Of a DNA stretch of 64,000 bases, positions 54,209 through 63,895 are shown one piece after another. This stretch comes from Desulfotignum sp. (GTDB lineage Bacteria > Desulfobacterota > Desulfobacteria > Desulfobacterales > Desulfobacteraceae). A program made the position numbers and the translations under genes. The stretch spans positions 1 through 64,000 of the forward strand of contig JAABUD010000265.1 in assembly GCA_011389555.1 (NCBI GenBank). The letters are read 5' to 3'. Positions within the stretch are counted from its first letter, which is position 1, and every line of letters begins with the position of its first letter. Below the pieces are notes generated by a model, which was not told the origin of the DNA, searched no databases, and saw only the letters and a list, made by a program, of their open reading frames with translations.

Positions 54209-55571
54209 ACAATACCTCCATGGCTTCTTTTAAAAATCGAACACTTTCAATGGTCATGCCGCGAACTTTTGACAATTGTTTCAATGCAGATGCCGGCACC
54301 AGACAGGTGGTAAATCCCATTTTGGCGGCTTCCTTGATCCGGGCCTGGGCATGACTCACCGCCCGGATCTCTCCGGTCAGACCGATCTCGCCGATCAACG
54401 TGGTGTTACCGGGAACCGGCCTGTCCCTGAAACTGGAGGTCAGGGCCGCGGCAATGGCCAGATCGGCGGACGGTTCCACGATTCTGACCCCGCCAATAAC
54501 ATTCATGAACAGATCCTGTCCGGACAGATGCATTCCCAGGCGTTTTTCCATGACCGCCACGATCAACGCCACCCGCTGAATATCGAGGCCCAGTACCGTC
54601 CGCCGGGGACTGCCCGGGCTGGAGGAACTGGATACCAGTCCCTGGATTTCCACCAGAATGGGACGGGTTCCCTCCATACAGGCGGTCACCACAGACCCCG
54701 GCGCCACCGTGGTCCGCTCGGCCAGAAACACGGCAGACGGATTGGGCACTTCCACCAGTCCTTTTTCACGCATTTCAAACACACCGATTTCATTGGTGGA
54801 CCCGAACCGGTTTTTCACGGCCCGCAAGATTCTGAATACATAGCTTTTGTCCCCTTCGAAATACAAGACCGTGTCCACCATATGTTCCATGATCCGGGGA
54901 CCGGCAATCGCCCCCACCTTGGTCACATGCCCCACCAGGAAAATCGGCGTTCCGCTGGATTTGGCCAGGTGCATGAACCGCATGGCCGCTTCCCGGATCT
55001 GGGTGACACTGCCCGGGGTGGAATTGACGTCCGACTGGAATATGGTCTGAATCGAGTCGATGACCACGGCATCATAGGCTGTTTTCGCCATCATCGCGGC
55101 AATGGCGTCCAGATTGGTTTCCGATACAACCAGAAGAGAGGGGAAGGCCCCGCCCTCGAGACGCTGCCCCCGCATGGAAAGCTGACGGATGGATTCTTCG
55201 CCCGATACATACAGGCAGGTTTTTCCAGACCGGGCCAAAGCGGACAACACCTGGAGCATGAGCGTGGATTTGCCGATCCCCGGATCACCGCCGATCAGCA
55301 CCAGAGACCCATCCACGACCCCGCCCCCCAGGACCCGGTCAAACTCGGCCATGCCCGTGCAGATGCGCAACGACGGCCCTGTGTGGATGGAATCGATGGG
55401 AACCGGCTCCGGGGCATGAGACGGTTCCGAAGATCCCGTGTTCTTTCCCGACACCTGTATTTCTTTTACCAGTGTGTCCCAGTCACCGCAATCCGGACAC
55501 CGGCCCATCCATTGAAAGGTCTGACTGCCGCAGGTTTTACACCGGTATATGGTTTTATCCTTGTTTTTCAC
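54198..55571 (-). CDS. radA: DNA repair protein RadA
   Basis: Zinc finger CKTCGSQTFQWMGRCPDC, GGDPGIGKSTLMLQ, Lon-like C-terminus. Confidence 0.96.
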   Translation of the reverse strand: MKNKDKTIYRCKTCGSQTFQWMGRCPDCGDWDTLVKEIQVSGKNTGSSEPSHAPEPVPIDSIHTGPSLRICTGMAEFDRVLGGGVVDGSLVLIGGDPGIGKSTLMLQVLSALARSGKTCLYVSGEESIRQLSMRGQRLEGGAFPSLLVVSETNLDAIAAMMAKTAYDAVVIDSIQTIFQSDVNSTPGSVTQIREAAMRFMHLAKSSGTPIFLVGHVTKVGAIAGPRIMEHMVDTVLYFEGDKSYVFRILRAVKNRFGSTNEIGVFEMREKGLVEVPNPSAVFLAERTTVAPGSVVTACMEGTRPILVEIQGLVSSSSSPGSPRRTVLGLDIQRVALIVAVMEKRLGMHLSGQDLFMNVIGGVRIVEPSADLAIAAALTSSFRDRPVPGNTTLIGEIGLTGEIRAVSHAQARIKEAAKMGFTTCLVPASALKQLSKVRGMTIESVRFLKEAMEVLFGS

Positions 55572-55723
55572 CCGGGTTCTTTTTCTTTGCAGATTTAAAA
55601 ATGTATCGAATATACCACAAAGAAGGATTTGGTATCAATGCTAATTGACACACCCGTTGCAACCCGCTGGACCATCAATTGAAAAAAACCGGTGAACCGA
55701 TCCTGTTCAGGGTTTGTCTGCTG

Positions 55724-56905
55724 TCACACGATATTCAGTTCGATATAGAGGTTGTTTTTGGCAAACCGTTCAAACTCGAAACAGGTTAAATCCAGGGTTT
55801 GATATTTCCTGTAAATGATTTGTTCCGCCACACCCCTTCCCGCTCCCGGACCCTGTTGAAGCCCGTGACCGCTGAACCCGTTGATGAACACAAAATTGTC
55901 CACCACGGGATGCGGCCCGATAATGGCATTCTGATCCTTGACATTGAATTCATAATGACCGGCCCATGATGAAATCCGTTTGATGGCATCGAACGCAGGC
56001 ACCCGTTCCGCTAAAATCGGCCACAAGGTTTCCTCGAAAACCGAATAATCCATGTCAAAATCATCACAATCCGGATCATTTTTTTCATCCGGAGAGATGC
56101 CGCAGATATAATACTGGCCTTCCGGCCGGAAATACGCACCGGACGGATCCACCACCAGCGGGCAGTTTGGCAGCCGGGTATTGCATTTATACAGGAACAC
56201 AAACCGCTTCCGGGAATGGACCGGCAGATCGTCAATCCCCGCCATTTCAGCCACTTGTGCCGCTTTCGGCCCCGCCGCGTTGACAAACACGCCCCCGCCG
56301 ATTTTTTTTCCGGAACTCAGCTGGACGGCCGTGACCCGGTTACCGGTCCGTTCGATGCCCACCACTTCATCCGTCATATAGGTGACCCCGAGGTGTTTGG
56401 CTTTGTTTTTGAGTGCCATGGTCAAGCAGTGGGGATCAAACCATCCGGAGTCCGGGATATTGTAGGAGCCGGCAACAATATCATCGACGTTAAGCCAATC
56501 GAATTTTTCCTTTAACTGGTCTTTTTCCAGAATTTGAACATTGGCGCCCGCCGCAATCTGTGTGTCATGATTCTGCATCAGCACCGGCTTCCCGGCTTGC
56601 GTCGCTAAAATCAGATACCCGTTTTCCGTAAAATCCACATTCACGGGGTCGTCGTTTTCCACTTGCAGATACGAATTGATATTTTTGATGAATTTTGCAC
56701 CGAATTTCGACAACAAAATATTTTCCGTGTTTGAAAACTGCTGCCGGATGCCACCGGCAGACAGACATGTGGACGATTTGGCATAGGTCGGGTCTTTTTC
56801 AATCACCAGCACGGTACCGTTGAAATCCGGATTGCCGGCAAGAAAATAAGCGGCTGAACTTCCCATGACGGCCCCGCCCATGATTACCACATCATATGTT
56901 TCCAT
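55724..56905 (-). CDS. FAD-dependent oxidoreductase (DAO family)
   Basis: DVVIMGGAVMGSSAAYFLAG, FVFINGFSGHGLQQGPGAGRGVAE. Confidence 0.88.
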   Translation of the reverse strand: METYDVVIMGGAVMGSSAAYFLAGNPDFNGTVLVIEKDPTYAKSSTCLSAGGIRQQFSNTENILLSKFGAKFIKNINSYLQVENDDPVNVDFTENGYLILATQAGKPVLMQNHDTQIAAGANVQILEKDQLKEKFDWLNVDDIVAGSYNIPDSGWFDPHCLTMALKNKAKHLGVTYMTDEVVGIERTGNRVTAVQLSSGKKIGGGVFVNAAGPKAAQVAEMAGIDDLPVHSRKRFVFLYKCNTRLPNCPLVVDPSGAYFRPEGQYYICGISPDEKNDPDCDDFDMDYSVFEETLWPILAERVPAFDAIKRISSWAGHYEFNVKDQNAIIGPHPVVDNFVFINGFSGHGLQQGPGAGRGVAEQIIYRKYQTLDLTCFEFERFAKNNLYIELNIV

Positions 56906-56971
56906 GGTTCCTCCCCTGAAATTGATTCACACACTGCCATGCCATGCATGAAATGATTTTTAATATTTTTA

Positions 56972-56981
56972 TGGTATACCA
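56972..56981. promoter_or_regulatory. Candidate GntR operator TGGTATACCA, copy 1
   Basis: Perfect 10-bp palindrome overlapping the presumed -10 of the oxidoreductase promoter (minus-strand TTGACA at 56995-57000). Confidence 0.6.
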
Positions 56982-57075
56982 AAAAAATTTCTATTGTCAA
57001 CACATAATTTTCACCGTATAGTAAGGTATGATTTCACCCGAATGAACGGATGATTCAGAATATGACCCATAAAAA

Positions 57076-57732
57076 ATGAACCGGAAAATCTACCACATTC
57101 TGCGGGAACGACTTATTTTCCTGGTATACCATCCAGGACAGATCCTCAAGGAACAGGCCCTGGCGGAAGAATTCGGCGTCAGCCGGACCCCTCTGCGCAC
57201 CGTGCTGTTCCGGCTGGAATGGGAGCATCTGCTCAAAATACTGCCCCGTACCGGTATTCAGGTGTCCGAGCTGGAACTCAATACCATCACCCACCTGTTT
57301 CAAGCCCGGCTGGAACTGGAATCGATCATTGGTGTGATGGCGGCGGAACGGTTTACCCGGGCTCATTTCAACCGGTTGGAACAATTGACCGACCGGTGCC
57401 GGAGCCTGGCCGTGCACCCGGATCCGGAAAAACTGGCCCGGCTGGACATGGATTTGAAACACCTGTTCCACGATGCCGCAGCCAATCCCTTTTTATCGGA
57501 AATGTCCGACCGCTTCTATGTGCTGACGTTTCGACTGTGGTATTTCAATCTGATGAAGATGGATACCCATGGCTGGCACAAAGAAACCCTTTGCCTGCAA
57601 TCGGATCTGCATGCATTGACCGATCTTCTGGCAGAATCCTCCCCCGAAGAGGTGGGCACGGCCCGGAAAACCCAGCTTCTCAGCCATGTGGAACGAATCC
57701 GCAACACCTTTCTGGGGTTATCCCATACCTGA
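57076..57732 (+). CDS. GntR family regulator (FadR/FCD type)
   Basis: wHTH ILKEQALAEEFGVSRTPLRTVLFRLEWEHLLKILPRTGIQVSEL; helical C-terminal domain. Confidence 0.88.
   Translation: MNRKIYHILRERLIFLVYHPGQILKEQALAEEFGVSRTPLRTVLFRLEWEHLLKILPRTGIQVSELELNTITHLFQARLELESIIGVMAAERFTRAHFNRLEQLTDRCRSLAVHPDPEKLARLDMDLKHLFHDAAANPFLSEMSDRFYVLTFRLWYFNLMKMDTHGWHKETLCLQSDLHALTDLLAESSPEEVGTARKTQLLSHVERIRNTFLGLSHT
57122..57131. promoter_or_regulatory. Candidate GntR operator TGGTATACCA, copy 2 (inside the gntR 5' end)
   Basis: Same 10-bp palindrome, 150 bp from copy 1. Confidence 0.5.
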
Positions 57733-57782
57733 CACAGTGGAGAAGCCGACCGATCCCCGGAAATATCCAGACACTCAGCGTC

Positions 57783-57811
57783 TTGACAGTATGGGAGACC
57801 CTGTTTATACT
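57783..57811 (+). promoter_or_regulatory. Strong sigma70-like promoter for the FecR/lipoprotein/CHASE2 operon
   Basis: TTGACA-N17-TATACT. Confidence 0.75.
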
Positions 57812-57838
57812 ATTGCAACTAGTAATTCAGGAGATTGA

Positions 57839-58309
57839 ATGAATTCAAGAATTTACAAACCATGTGCCATTCTTTTTTTTCTGATGATCCTGGCCGTGAC
57901 AGCCCGGACAGACCCGAATCGGACAGACCCGAATCGGACGGAATCCGCCGGAACGGTCAAGACCCTTGCCGGCACCGTATATATATATCGAGATCAGACC
58001 CGCATCAAAGTGGCACCTCAAATGCCGGTTCTGGAAAAAGACCGCCTTGTCACCAAAAAAAACGCCCATGTCGGAATTGTTTTCACCGACGGCACGGTCA
58101 TCACCATCGGACCGGAATCCTTTTTTGAAATGAGGGCCTTTGTTTTCAAGCCGGACGAACACCAGTATGATTTTTCGTTTTACATGGAAAAAGGGTCGGC
58201 CATTTACAATTCAGGTGACATCGGGCGGATTTCCCCGCAGTCCGTCAAACTGACGACCCCGAAAGCCACGGTAGGAATACGGGGCACCCGGTTTGTCGTG
58301 GATTTGTAA
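57839..58309 (+). CDS. Secreted FecR-domain protein
   Basis: Signal-like N-terminus; GTVKTLAGTVYIYR..LVTKKNAHVGIVFTDGTVITIGPES..VKLTTPKATVGIRGTRFVVDL. Confidence 0.82.
   Translation: MNSRIYKPCAILFFLMILAVTARTDPNRTDPNRTESAGTVKTLAGTVYIYRDQTRIKVAPQMPVLEKDRLVTKKNAHVGIVFTDGTVITIGPESFFEMRAFVFKPDEHQYDFSFYMEKGSAIYNSGDIGRISPQSVKLTTPKATVGIRGTRFVVDL
57905..57939 (+). repeat. 15-bp direct tandem repeat (CGGACAGACCCGAAT x2.3)
   Basis: Encodes RTDPNRTDPNRT just after the signal peptide. Confidence 0.85.
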
Positions 58310-58321
58310 CAGGAGATCACA

Positions 58322-58663
58322 ATGCGTTATCCGGTCCTTTTTTTTTGCCTTTTCTCTCTGATTCTATCGTGCAGCACCAGCAAACAGACAAAATCCATCC
58401 TTCTGCCCCAGGAAGACGGTAAAACCGGTAAAATCGTGATGCGAAGCGAGACCTCCGGGATCATGCTGGACAAACCCTATATTGAAGCGGTCTATCATGC
58501 GACGACCGGCGGATTTGTCACCCGGCAGACCGACCCGGATGAAACCCGGCTAACTTACGGCCCGCTTCTGGCAGCTGAACCGGATATGTCCGATCCTGCG
58601 GACCTGACTTCGGACAGCGGGGCAGACTTGCCGCAAGGACCGGAAATGATCCAGCCGCAGTGA
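58322..58663 (+). CDS. Small putative lipoprotein of unknown function
   Basis: Lipobox-like LFSLILSCSTSK; 113 aa; between FecR and CHASE2 genes. Confidence 0.6.
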   Translation: MRYPVLFFCLFSLILSCSTSKQTKSILLPQEDGKTGKIVMRSETSGIMLDKPYIEAVYHATTGGFVTRQTDPDETRLTYGPLLAAEPDMSDPADLTSDSGADLPQGPEMIQPQ

Positions 58664-60666
58664 TGGAGCGCCCCCCGAAAATAGATCTGTCCAGAAAGAT
58701 CCGGATTGCCTGGATCGGGACAATGCTGGCCGTCACCCTGGGCATTGCTTTGGCCACTTATTATGAAACCCGTTTTTTCCGATCTTTGGATCTTTTTTTT
58801 TATGACCGGTATATGCAGATGCACGGCTCCCGGGAGCGGTCACCAGAACTGTCAGGGCCGATCACCATTGTGGATATCGATGAAACCAGCCTGGCCGCCG
58901 TGGGCCAATGGCCATGGCCCCGATACCGTCTGGCCCGGCTGGTTCAGCTGATCCATCAGTCGGAACCCCGGGCCATGGCAATGGATATTGTATTTCCTGA
59001 ACCGGACCAGACCTCTTTGCGACATATCGCCCAGCGATTCAAAACCGAGCTCGATGTCCGCCTGCCCCTGTCGAACCTGCCCCGGGGACTGGAAGACAAT
59101 GATCTTTTTTTTGGTGCGGTGCTGGCAAAAACCCCCATGGTGGGGGCCCGGTACTTTTATTTTGACCATACCAGCAAAGGGGCGGTGTGCAGACAAACCG
59201 CCTTTGACATCACCGACCCGGACCATCTGTTGTCCCTGCCCCAGGCCACGGGTGTGCTGTGCAACACCCCGGCCATTGAAATGCAGCTGAACACGACCGG
59301 TTTCATCAACAACCAGTATGACACGGACGGACTGTTGCGCCGGACCCCCCTGCTGATCCGGCACCAGTCACAGATTCATCCCCATCTGTCTATGGCGCTG
59401 TTCATGAAAGATCAGGGTCTGTCCACGGCCCGGATCATCCAGACCCGGACCGGCCCCTGTATCGTCGCAGGCCCCTGGCGTATTCCCGTCACCCGGGAAG
59501 GATACGCCGCCATACGCTTCAATGGGCCCGGATTTTCCTTTTCCTATCTGTCGGCCGTGGATATTCTCAACCGTCAGTTTGAAAAATCAGACATCCAGGA
59601 CCGCATTGTTCTTTTAGGTTCCTCCGCCATGGGATTGAACGATATTCATCACACTGTGTTTGATCCGCATTTTCCGGGGGTGGAAATCAGTGCGGTTCTG
59701 ATCGACAATATCCTGAACAGCGACTTGATCATTGTACCGGCATGGACCGGGTTGCTCACGGGTGTGGCCTGTATGCTCACCGGCCTGTTCATGGGGGCCT
59801 TGTTTTACCGATCCATTGGACCGGGTATGCTGTTTTCCGCCAGCCTGGCATGGGCAGCCGGCCTGACCGGTGCCAGCCTGCTCGCCTACCGGGAAGGGTC
59901 TGTGTTCATCTCTCCGGCAGCGCCAGTCGTTGCGGTCCTGGTTCTGTTTTCCCTGATTTCCCTGTGCCGGTTCGCCATGGAAAAACAGGCCGCATTCACC
60001 TGGTATCAGCGGCTGTCTTCGGCCCAGCAGCTGACCATGGAAGCCATGGTTTCCATGGTGGAAACCCGGGATCCGGAAACCGGAGAACACATTGTCAGAA
60101 CTCAGCATTACGCCCGGGCCATTGCCCAACGTCTCAGGGATACGGGTTTTTTCAAAGAGACCCTGACCGAAAAGTTCATTAAGAATCTGTTTTTGTCCGT
60201 CCCCCTCCATGACATCGGAAAAGTGGGCACTCCGGACAGGATTCTGCTGAAACCCGACCGGCTGACAGATGACGAATTCCATATCATGAAACAGCATGCC
60301 CAGCATGGGCGGACGATTATTTTCCGGGCAGCCAAAAATCACAAAGGCAGCAATTTTCTGGCCATGGGATCACAGATCGCGGGCACGCACCATGAAAAAT
60401 GGAACGGCAAAGGCTACCCGTCCGGTCTTTCCGGCAACCATATTCCCTTGGCCGGCAGAATCATGGCCATTGCCGACGTATATGATGCGTTGATCAGTGA
60501 GCGGTGCTACAAACCCCCTTTTCCCCATGAAAAAGCCATGGCCATCATTCTCGAAGAAAAAGGCAACTCATTTGATCCTGTGATCGTGGATGCATTCGTC
60601 CAGATCGAAGACCGGATCCTTCAGATTGCCCATGCGTTTCAGGACACGGAAGAACACTCCTCTTGA
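58660..60666 (+). CDS. CHASE2 sensor with C-terminal HD-GYP domain (putative c-di-GMP phosphodiesterase)
   Basis: ITIVDIDETSLAAVGQWPWPR, three TM helices, HDIGKVGTPDRILLKPDRL, HHEKWNGKGYPSGL. Confidence 0.9.
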   Translation: MMERPPKIDLSRKIRIAWIGTMLAVTLGIALATYYETRFFRSLDLFFYDRYMQMHGSRERSPELSGPITIVDIDETSLAAVGQWPWPRYRLARLVQLIHQSEPRAMAMDIVFPEPDQTSLRHIAQRFKTELDVRLPLSNLPRGLEDNDLFFGAVLAKTPMVGARYFYFDHTSKGAVCRQTAFDITDPDHLLSLPQATGVLCNTPAIEMQLNTTGFINNQYDTDGLLRRTPLLIRHQSQIHPHLSMALFMKDQGLSTARIIQTRTGPCIVAGPWRIPVTREGYAAIRFNGPGFSFSYLSAVDILNRQFEKSDIQDRIVLLGSSAMGLNDIHHTVFDPHFPGVEISAVLIDNILNSDLIIVPAWTGLLTGVACMLTGLFMGALFYRSIGPGMLFSASLAWAAGLTGASLLAYREGSVFISPAAPVVAVLVLFSLISLCRFAMEKQAAFTWYQRLSSAQQLTMEAMVSMVETRDPETGEHIVRTQHYARAIAQRLRDTGFFKETLTEKFIKNLFLSVPLHDIGKVGTPDRILLKPDRLTDDEFHIMKQHAQHGRTIIFRAAKNHKGSNFLAMGSQIAGTHHEKWNGKGYPSGLSGNHIPLAGRIMAIADVYDALISERCYKPPFPHEKAMAIILEEKGNSFDPVIVDAFVQIEDRILQIAHAFQDTEEHSS

Positions 60667-60675
60667 GATATAACC

Positions 60676-60724
60676 AAAGACAGCTGTAACCAATGTTTTC
60701 ACATCAATCACAGCTGTCTTTTTT
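60676..60724 (+). terminator. Rho-independent terminator after the HD-GYP gene
   Basis: AAAGACAGCTGT...ACAGCTGTCTTTTTT. Confidence 0.75.
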
Positions 60725-60742
60725 GTCTATCCCTTATTTTGT

Positions 60743-61543
60743 TTACCCTTTGTGTACAGTGACCTGGGGGAATGGAATTTCAATGCCGTTTTCGTCGAAT
60801 GCCTGTTTGATCGTTTTCAGCAGATCAAACCGGAGTGCCCAGTAATCGGAGCTGTTCACCCATGGCCGTACCACAAAATTAACGCTGGAATCCGCCAGTT
60901 CGGACACGGCAATGGTGTAGGGGGGATCCTTTAGAATACGATCATCGGATTGAATAATATTCTCCAGGATCTGCCAGGCTTTTTCGATGTTCGAGCTGTA
61001 CCCGATGCCGATCACCAGATCGAGTCGACGGGTATCATACCCGGAAATGTTTTTAATGACATCATTTAAAATTTTACCATTGGGCACCAGAATCTTGATA
61101 TTGTCCGGTGTGGCCAGTGTCGTGGTGAACATCTGGATATCCTTGACCGTTCCGGCGACACCCCCGGCTTCGATATAATGGCCGGTCTTGAACGGCTGCA
61201 GGATCAAGATGAGGACCCCGGCGGCAAAGTTGGCCAAAGATCCCTGAAGCGCCAGGCCCACGGCCAGACCGGCGGCACCGATCACCGCAATGAACGACGC
61301 GGTCTGTATGCCGAATTTTGCCAATGCCGCCAGCACGACAAACGCAAGAATGCCAAAATAAACCAGGCTGCCGCAAAAAGAGATCACGGATGGATCCACC
61401 CTGGACCGGCCCATGAACTTCTCAATGAACTTTCTGCCGATACCTGCGGCGATTCGGCCCAGAATCAGAATAAGTATGGCACCGATAATATTCAGTCCGT
61501 ATTTGGTTAAAAACAACACCATCTGTTCAACATAGTTATCCAC
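60743..61543 (-). CDS. Small-conductance mechanosensitive channel (MscS family)
   Basis: GAAGLAVGLALQGSLANFAAGVLILILQPFKTGHYIE. Confidence 0.93.
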   Translation of the reverse strand: MDNYVEQMVLFLTKYGLNIIGAILILILGRIAAGIGRKFIEKFMGRSRVDPSVISFCGSLVYFGILAFVVLAALAKFGIQTASFIAVIGAAGLAVGLALQGSLANFAAGVLILILQPFKTGHYIEAGGVAGTVKDIQMFTTTLATPDNIKILVPNGKILNDVIKNISGYDTRRLDLVIGIGYSSNIEKAWQILENIIQSDDRILKDPPYTIAVSELADSSVNFVVRPWVNSSDYWALRFDLLKTIKQAFDENGIEIPFPQVTVHKG

Positions 61544-61609
61544 GACTCGACTCCTGTATTATGAAACGCGTTCTATCACCTGATCTGCATTTATTGTTTT
61601 GAAACCGGC

Positions 61610-62068
61610 CTACCATACTTCGGGATAGGCCACGTCCACAAATTTTTCCTCCATCATGTGCTTGTGCCCTCTTTCCATGGCGGCCAGATCCAGAAAAATC
61701 GTTTTCAAACCGGCATCCGTGCAGTTTTCCGCCAGGCCGGTATATTTTTTCATGGCGATCTCCTCATTTTTCATGGCCAGCCCGATGGCATTCTTGAGAT
61801 CCATATCTTCGGTCACTTTGGGCATGTCAATGGTTTCCGCTACATGGAAATCCTTGTCACAGTCGAAATACGTGGCATCCACTTTTTTTTCATTCAGGAT
61901 ATCGGTCAGAATCTGTTCATGCCGGGCTTCTTCCCGGGCAAATCCGGCAAACACTTTTTTGAGATAATCGTCCTTGATCCGATTGGACACCTGATCATAG
62001 AACTGTCTGGCCTCGACCTCACTTTGGATGGCATCTTCAATCACTTTGCGGTATTGTTCCATTTCCAT
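61610..62068 (-). CDS. Ferritin-like/rubrerythrin-type family protein
   Basis: EVEARQFYDQ..EEARHEQIL..MKKYTGLAE..ERGHKHMME four-helix motifs. Confidence 0.82.
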   Translation of the reverse strand: MEMEQYRKVIEDAIQSEVEARQFYDQVSNRIKDDYLKKVFAGFAREEARHEQILTDILNEKKVDATYFDCDKDFHVAETIDMPKVTEDMDLKNAIGLAMKNEEIAMKKYTGLAENCTDAGLKTIFLDLAAMERGHKHMMEEKFVDVAYPEVW

Positions 62069-62110
62069 AAAAACTCCTCCTTGGTGTTATCATTTACCTT
62101 TTCGTTATTT

Positions 62111-63178
62111 TCAGGGAAGCGGGGTGGTACTATATGCCACACCGGCTTCTTCAGACCCATACACAGGCAATTTCCGATCCGCCTCAATATCGGCTACCCA
62201 GTCGGGATTCAAGAGCATGGATTTGCCCGACAGAACAATATCCGCATCTGCCAGGGCATCTTCCGCACTTTTCCGGTCATGAATCTTCCCGCAGATCAGC
62301 AACGGCAGATCCGTGACCTCCCGGGTGATCAGAGCCATATTCCGGTCCGTATCAAAGGCGGGCGCAGAAAAATCATAGGTTGACACGGAAATGGCATCAA
62401 TGGGTTCCTGTGAAAACAATCGAACCATGGTCTGCCACTCGGATACGTCTGAAAACAGGGACACATCCATATCTGCAATCCCCCAGTTGGAAATGCGAAC
62501 CAGCAGAAGGCAGTCTTCAGGGATGACCGGTCTGACCGCCTGAATCACCTCGTGGACGAACCGGTACCGGTTTTCCATGGACCCGCCGTATGCATCCGTT
62601 CTCCGGTTGGAATAGGACGACAGAAACTGGCTGAGCAGATAGCCATGGGCACAATGCAGTTCCAGGCCGTCAAATCCCGCGGCCACCACCCCTTTGGCCG
62701 TTTCCACAAACCCGTTGATCACATGATCCATGTCAAACCGGGACATCGGATCCGGCACGGGATAAGCCATGCCCGTCATGGGATTTTCCTGCATCGGCGC
62801 CACGGGACTGGGGGCAATCACCCGGTTGGCGGGATTGATTCCCTCATAGGCCATCCGTCCGCAGTGAAACACCTGGCAGATGGACATCGCCCCATGCCTG
62901 CGGATCTCACCGGTCACATCCTTCCAGGTATCCACCTGGTTCTGGTTCAGCATCCGGGCCTGGCCGGGATAACCCTGGGCGCTTTCATAATCGGTGACAA
63001 TGGCTTCGGTATACACCAGGCCGGCCCCGTTTTCGGCCCGGGTTTTTAAAAATGCCAGCACATCTTCCCTGGGAATGCTGTCTCCGGCAGCGGACATCCT
63101 TGTCATGGGCGCCACACCGATGCGGTTTTTACATGTTTTATTTTGGATCGTGAACGGTGAAAATAACGGTGATGTCAT
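62111..63178 (-). CDS. NADH:flavin oxidoreductase (old yellow enzyme family)
   Basis: KNRIGVAPMTRMSA, GFDGLELHCAHGYLLSQFLSSYSNRRTDAYGGSMENRYRF. Confidence 0.92.
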   Translation of the reverse strand: MTSPLFSPFTIQNKTCKNRIGVAPMTRMSAAGDSIPREDVLAFLKTRAENGAGLVYTEAIVTDYESAQGYPGQARMLNQNQVDTWKDVTGEIRRHGAMSICQVFHCGRMAYEGINPANRVIAPSPVAPMQENPMTGMAYPVPDPMSRFDMDHVINGFVETAKGVVAAGFDGLELHCAHGYLLSQFLSSYSNRRTDAYGGSMENRYRFVHEVIQAVRPVIPEDCLLLVRISNWGIADMDVSLFSDVSEWQTMVRLFSQEPIDAISVSTYDFSAPAFDTDRNMALITREVTDLPLLICGKIHDRKSAEDALADADIVLSGKSMLLNPDWVADIEADRKLPVYGSEEAGVAYSTTPLP

Positions 63179-63227
63179 TATTTGAGTCCTCCATGCATGA
63201 ATTTGTCATTCAGTCGGTCCCATCAAT

Positions 63228-63743
63228 CTAAGCCTGATTGTGTGTCATGTCAATGTGATCGATACCATCTTCCGGATAGGAATCCGACACGGGAACAAAT
63301 CCGTGGGACCGGTAAAATGCCGTCAGATATGTCTGGGCGGAAATGGTGATGTTACACCCCGGCCATAGCTGGCCGGCAGCTGCCAGAATCTGTTTCATCA
63401 ACCCGTGTCCCAGCCCTTTTTTCCGGTACAAAGGGGCCACCACCACCCGGCCGAAACTGATGTCGGAAAACCGGACCCCCGGTGCCAGTATCCGGGCATA
63501 CGCGGCCAGGCGGCCGTCCTGAACCCGGCCGATGAGATGCCGGGTGTCTGCCAGCAGATCTCTGCCGTCCAGTTCCGGATAGGCACAGGCCTGCTCCACC
63601 ACAAACACATCCACCCGAAGTTTGAGCAAATCATAAAGCAGTCCGGGAGTCAGTTCCTCAAAACAGCAGACCTGCCATTCAATGCAGCTGTCATCGATCA
63701 TTTTCTCTTCCCCCTTTTTTTTCACCTTTTCCTGATATCCCAT
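63228..63743 (-). CDS. GNAT N-acetyltransferase (ElaA-like)
   Basis: LLKLRVDVFVVEQACAYPELDGRDLLADTRHL, YRKKGLGHGLM. Confidence 0.88.
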   Translation of the reverse strand: MGYQEKVKKKGEEKMIDDSCIEWQVCCFEELTPGLLYDLLKLRVDVFVVEQACAYPELDGRDLLADTRHLIGRVQDGRLAAYARILAPGVRFSDISFGRVVVAPLYRKKGLGHGLMKQILAAAGQLWPGCNITISAQTYLTAFYRSHGFVPVSDSYPEDGIDHIDMTHNQA

Positions 63744-63822
63744 CCATCACTCCATTGCAAGCCCCGCCATCATTTCCCCCATGGGGCATTGACGTCGCGG
63801 GCGGAATCAGCTTATGATTGCA

Positions 63823-63856
63823 GGCAGTGCTGTTTACAACGGCACTGCCCTTTTTT
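63823..63856 (+). terminator. Terminator-like hairpin just downstream of a candidate promoter
   Basis: GGCAGTGC...GCACTGCC-CTTTTTT. Confidence 0.6.
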
Positions 63857-63895
63857 GGGGGGTTGAATCAAAAACCTGTTTGTCCGGGAGGGTTT

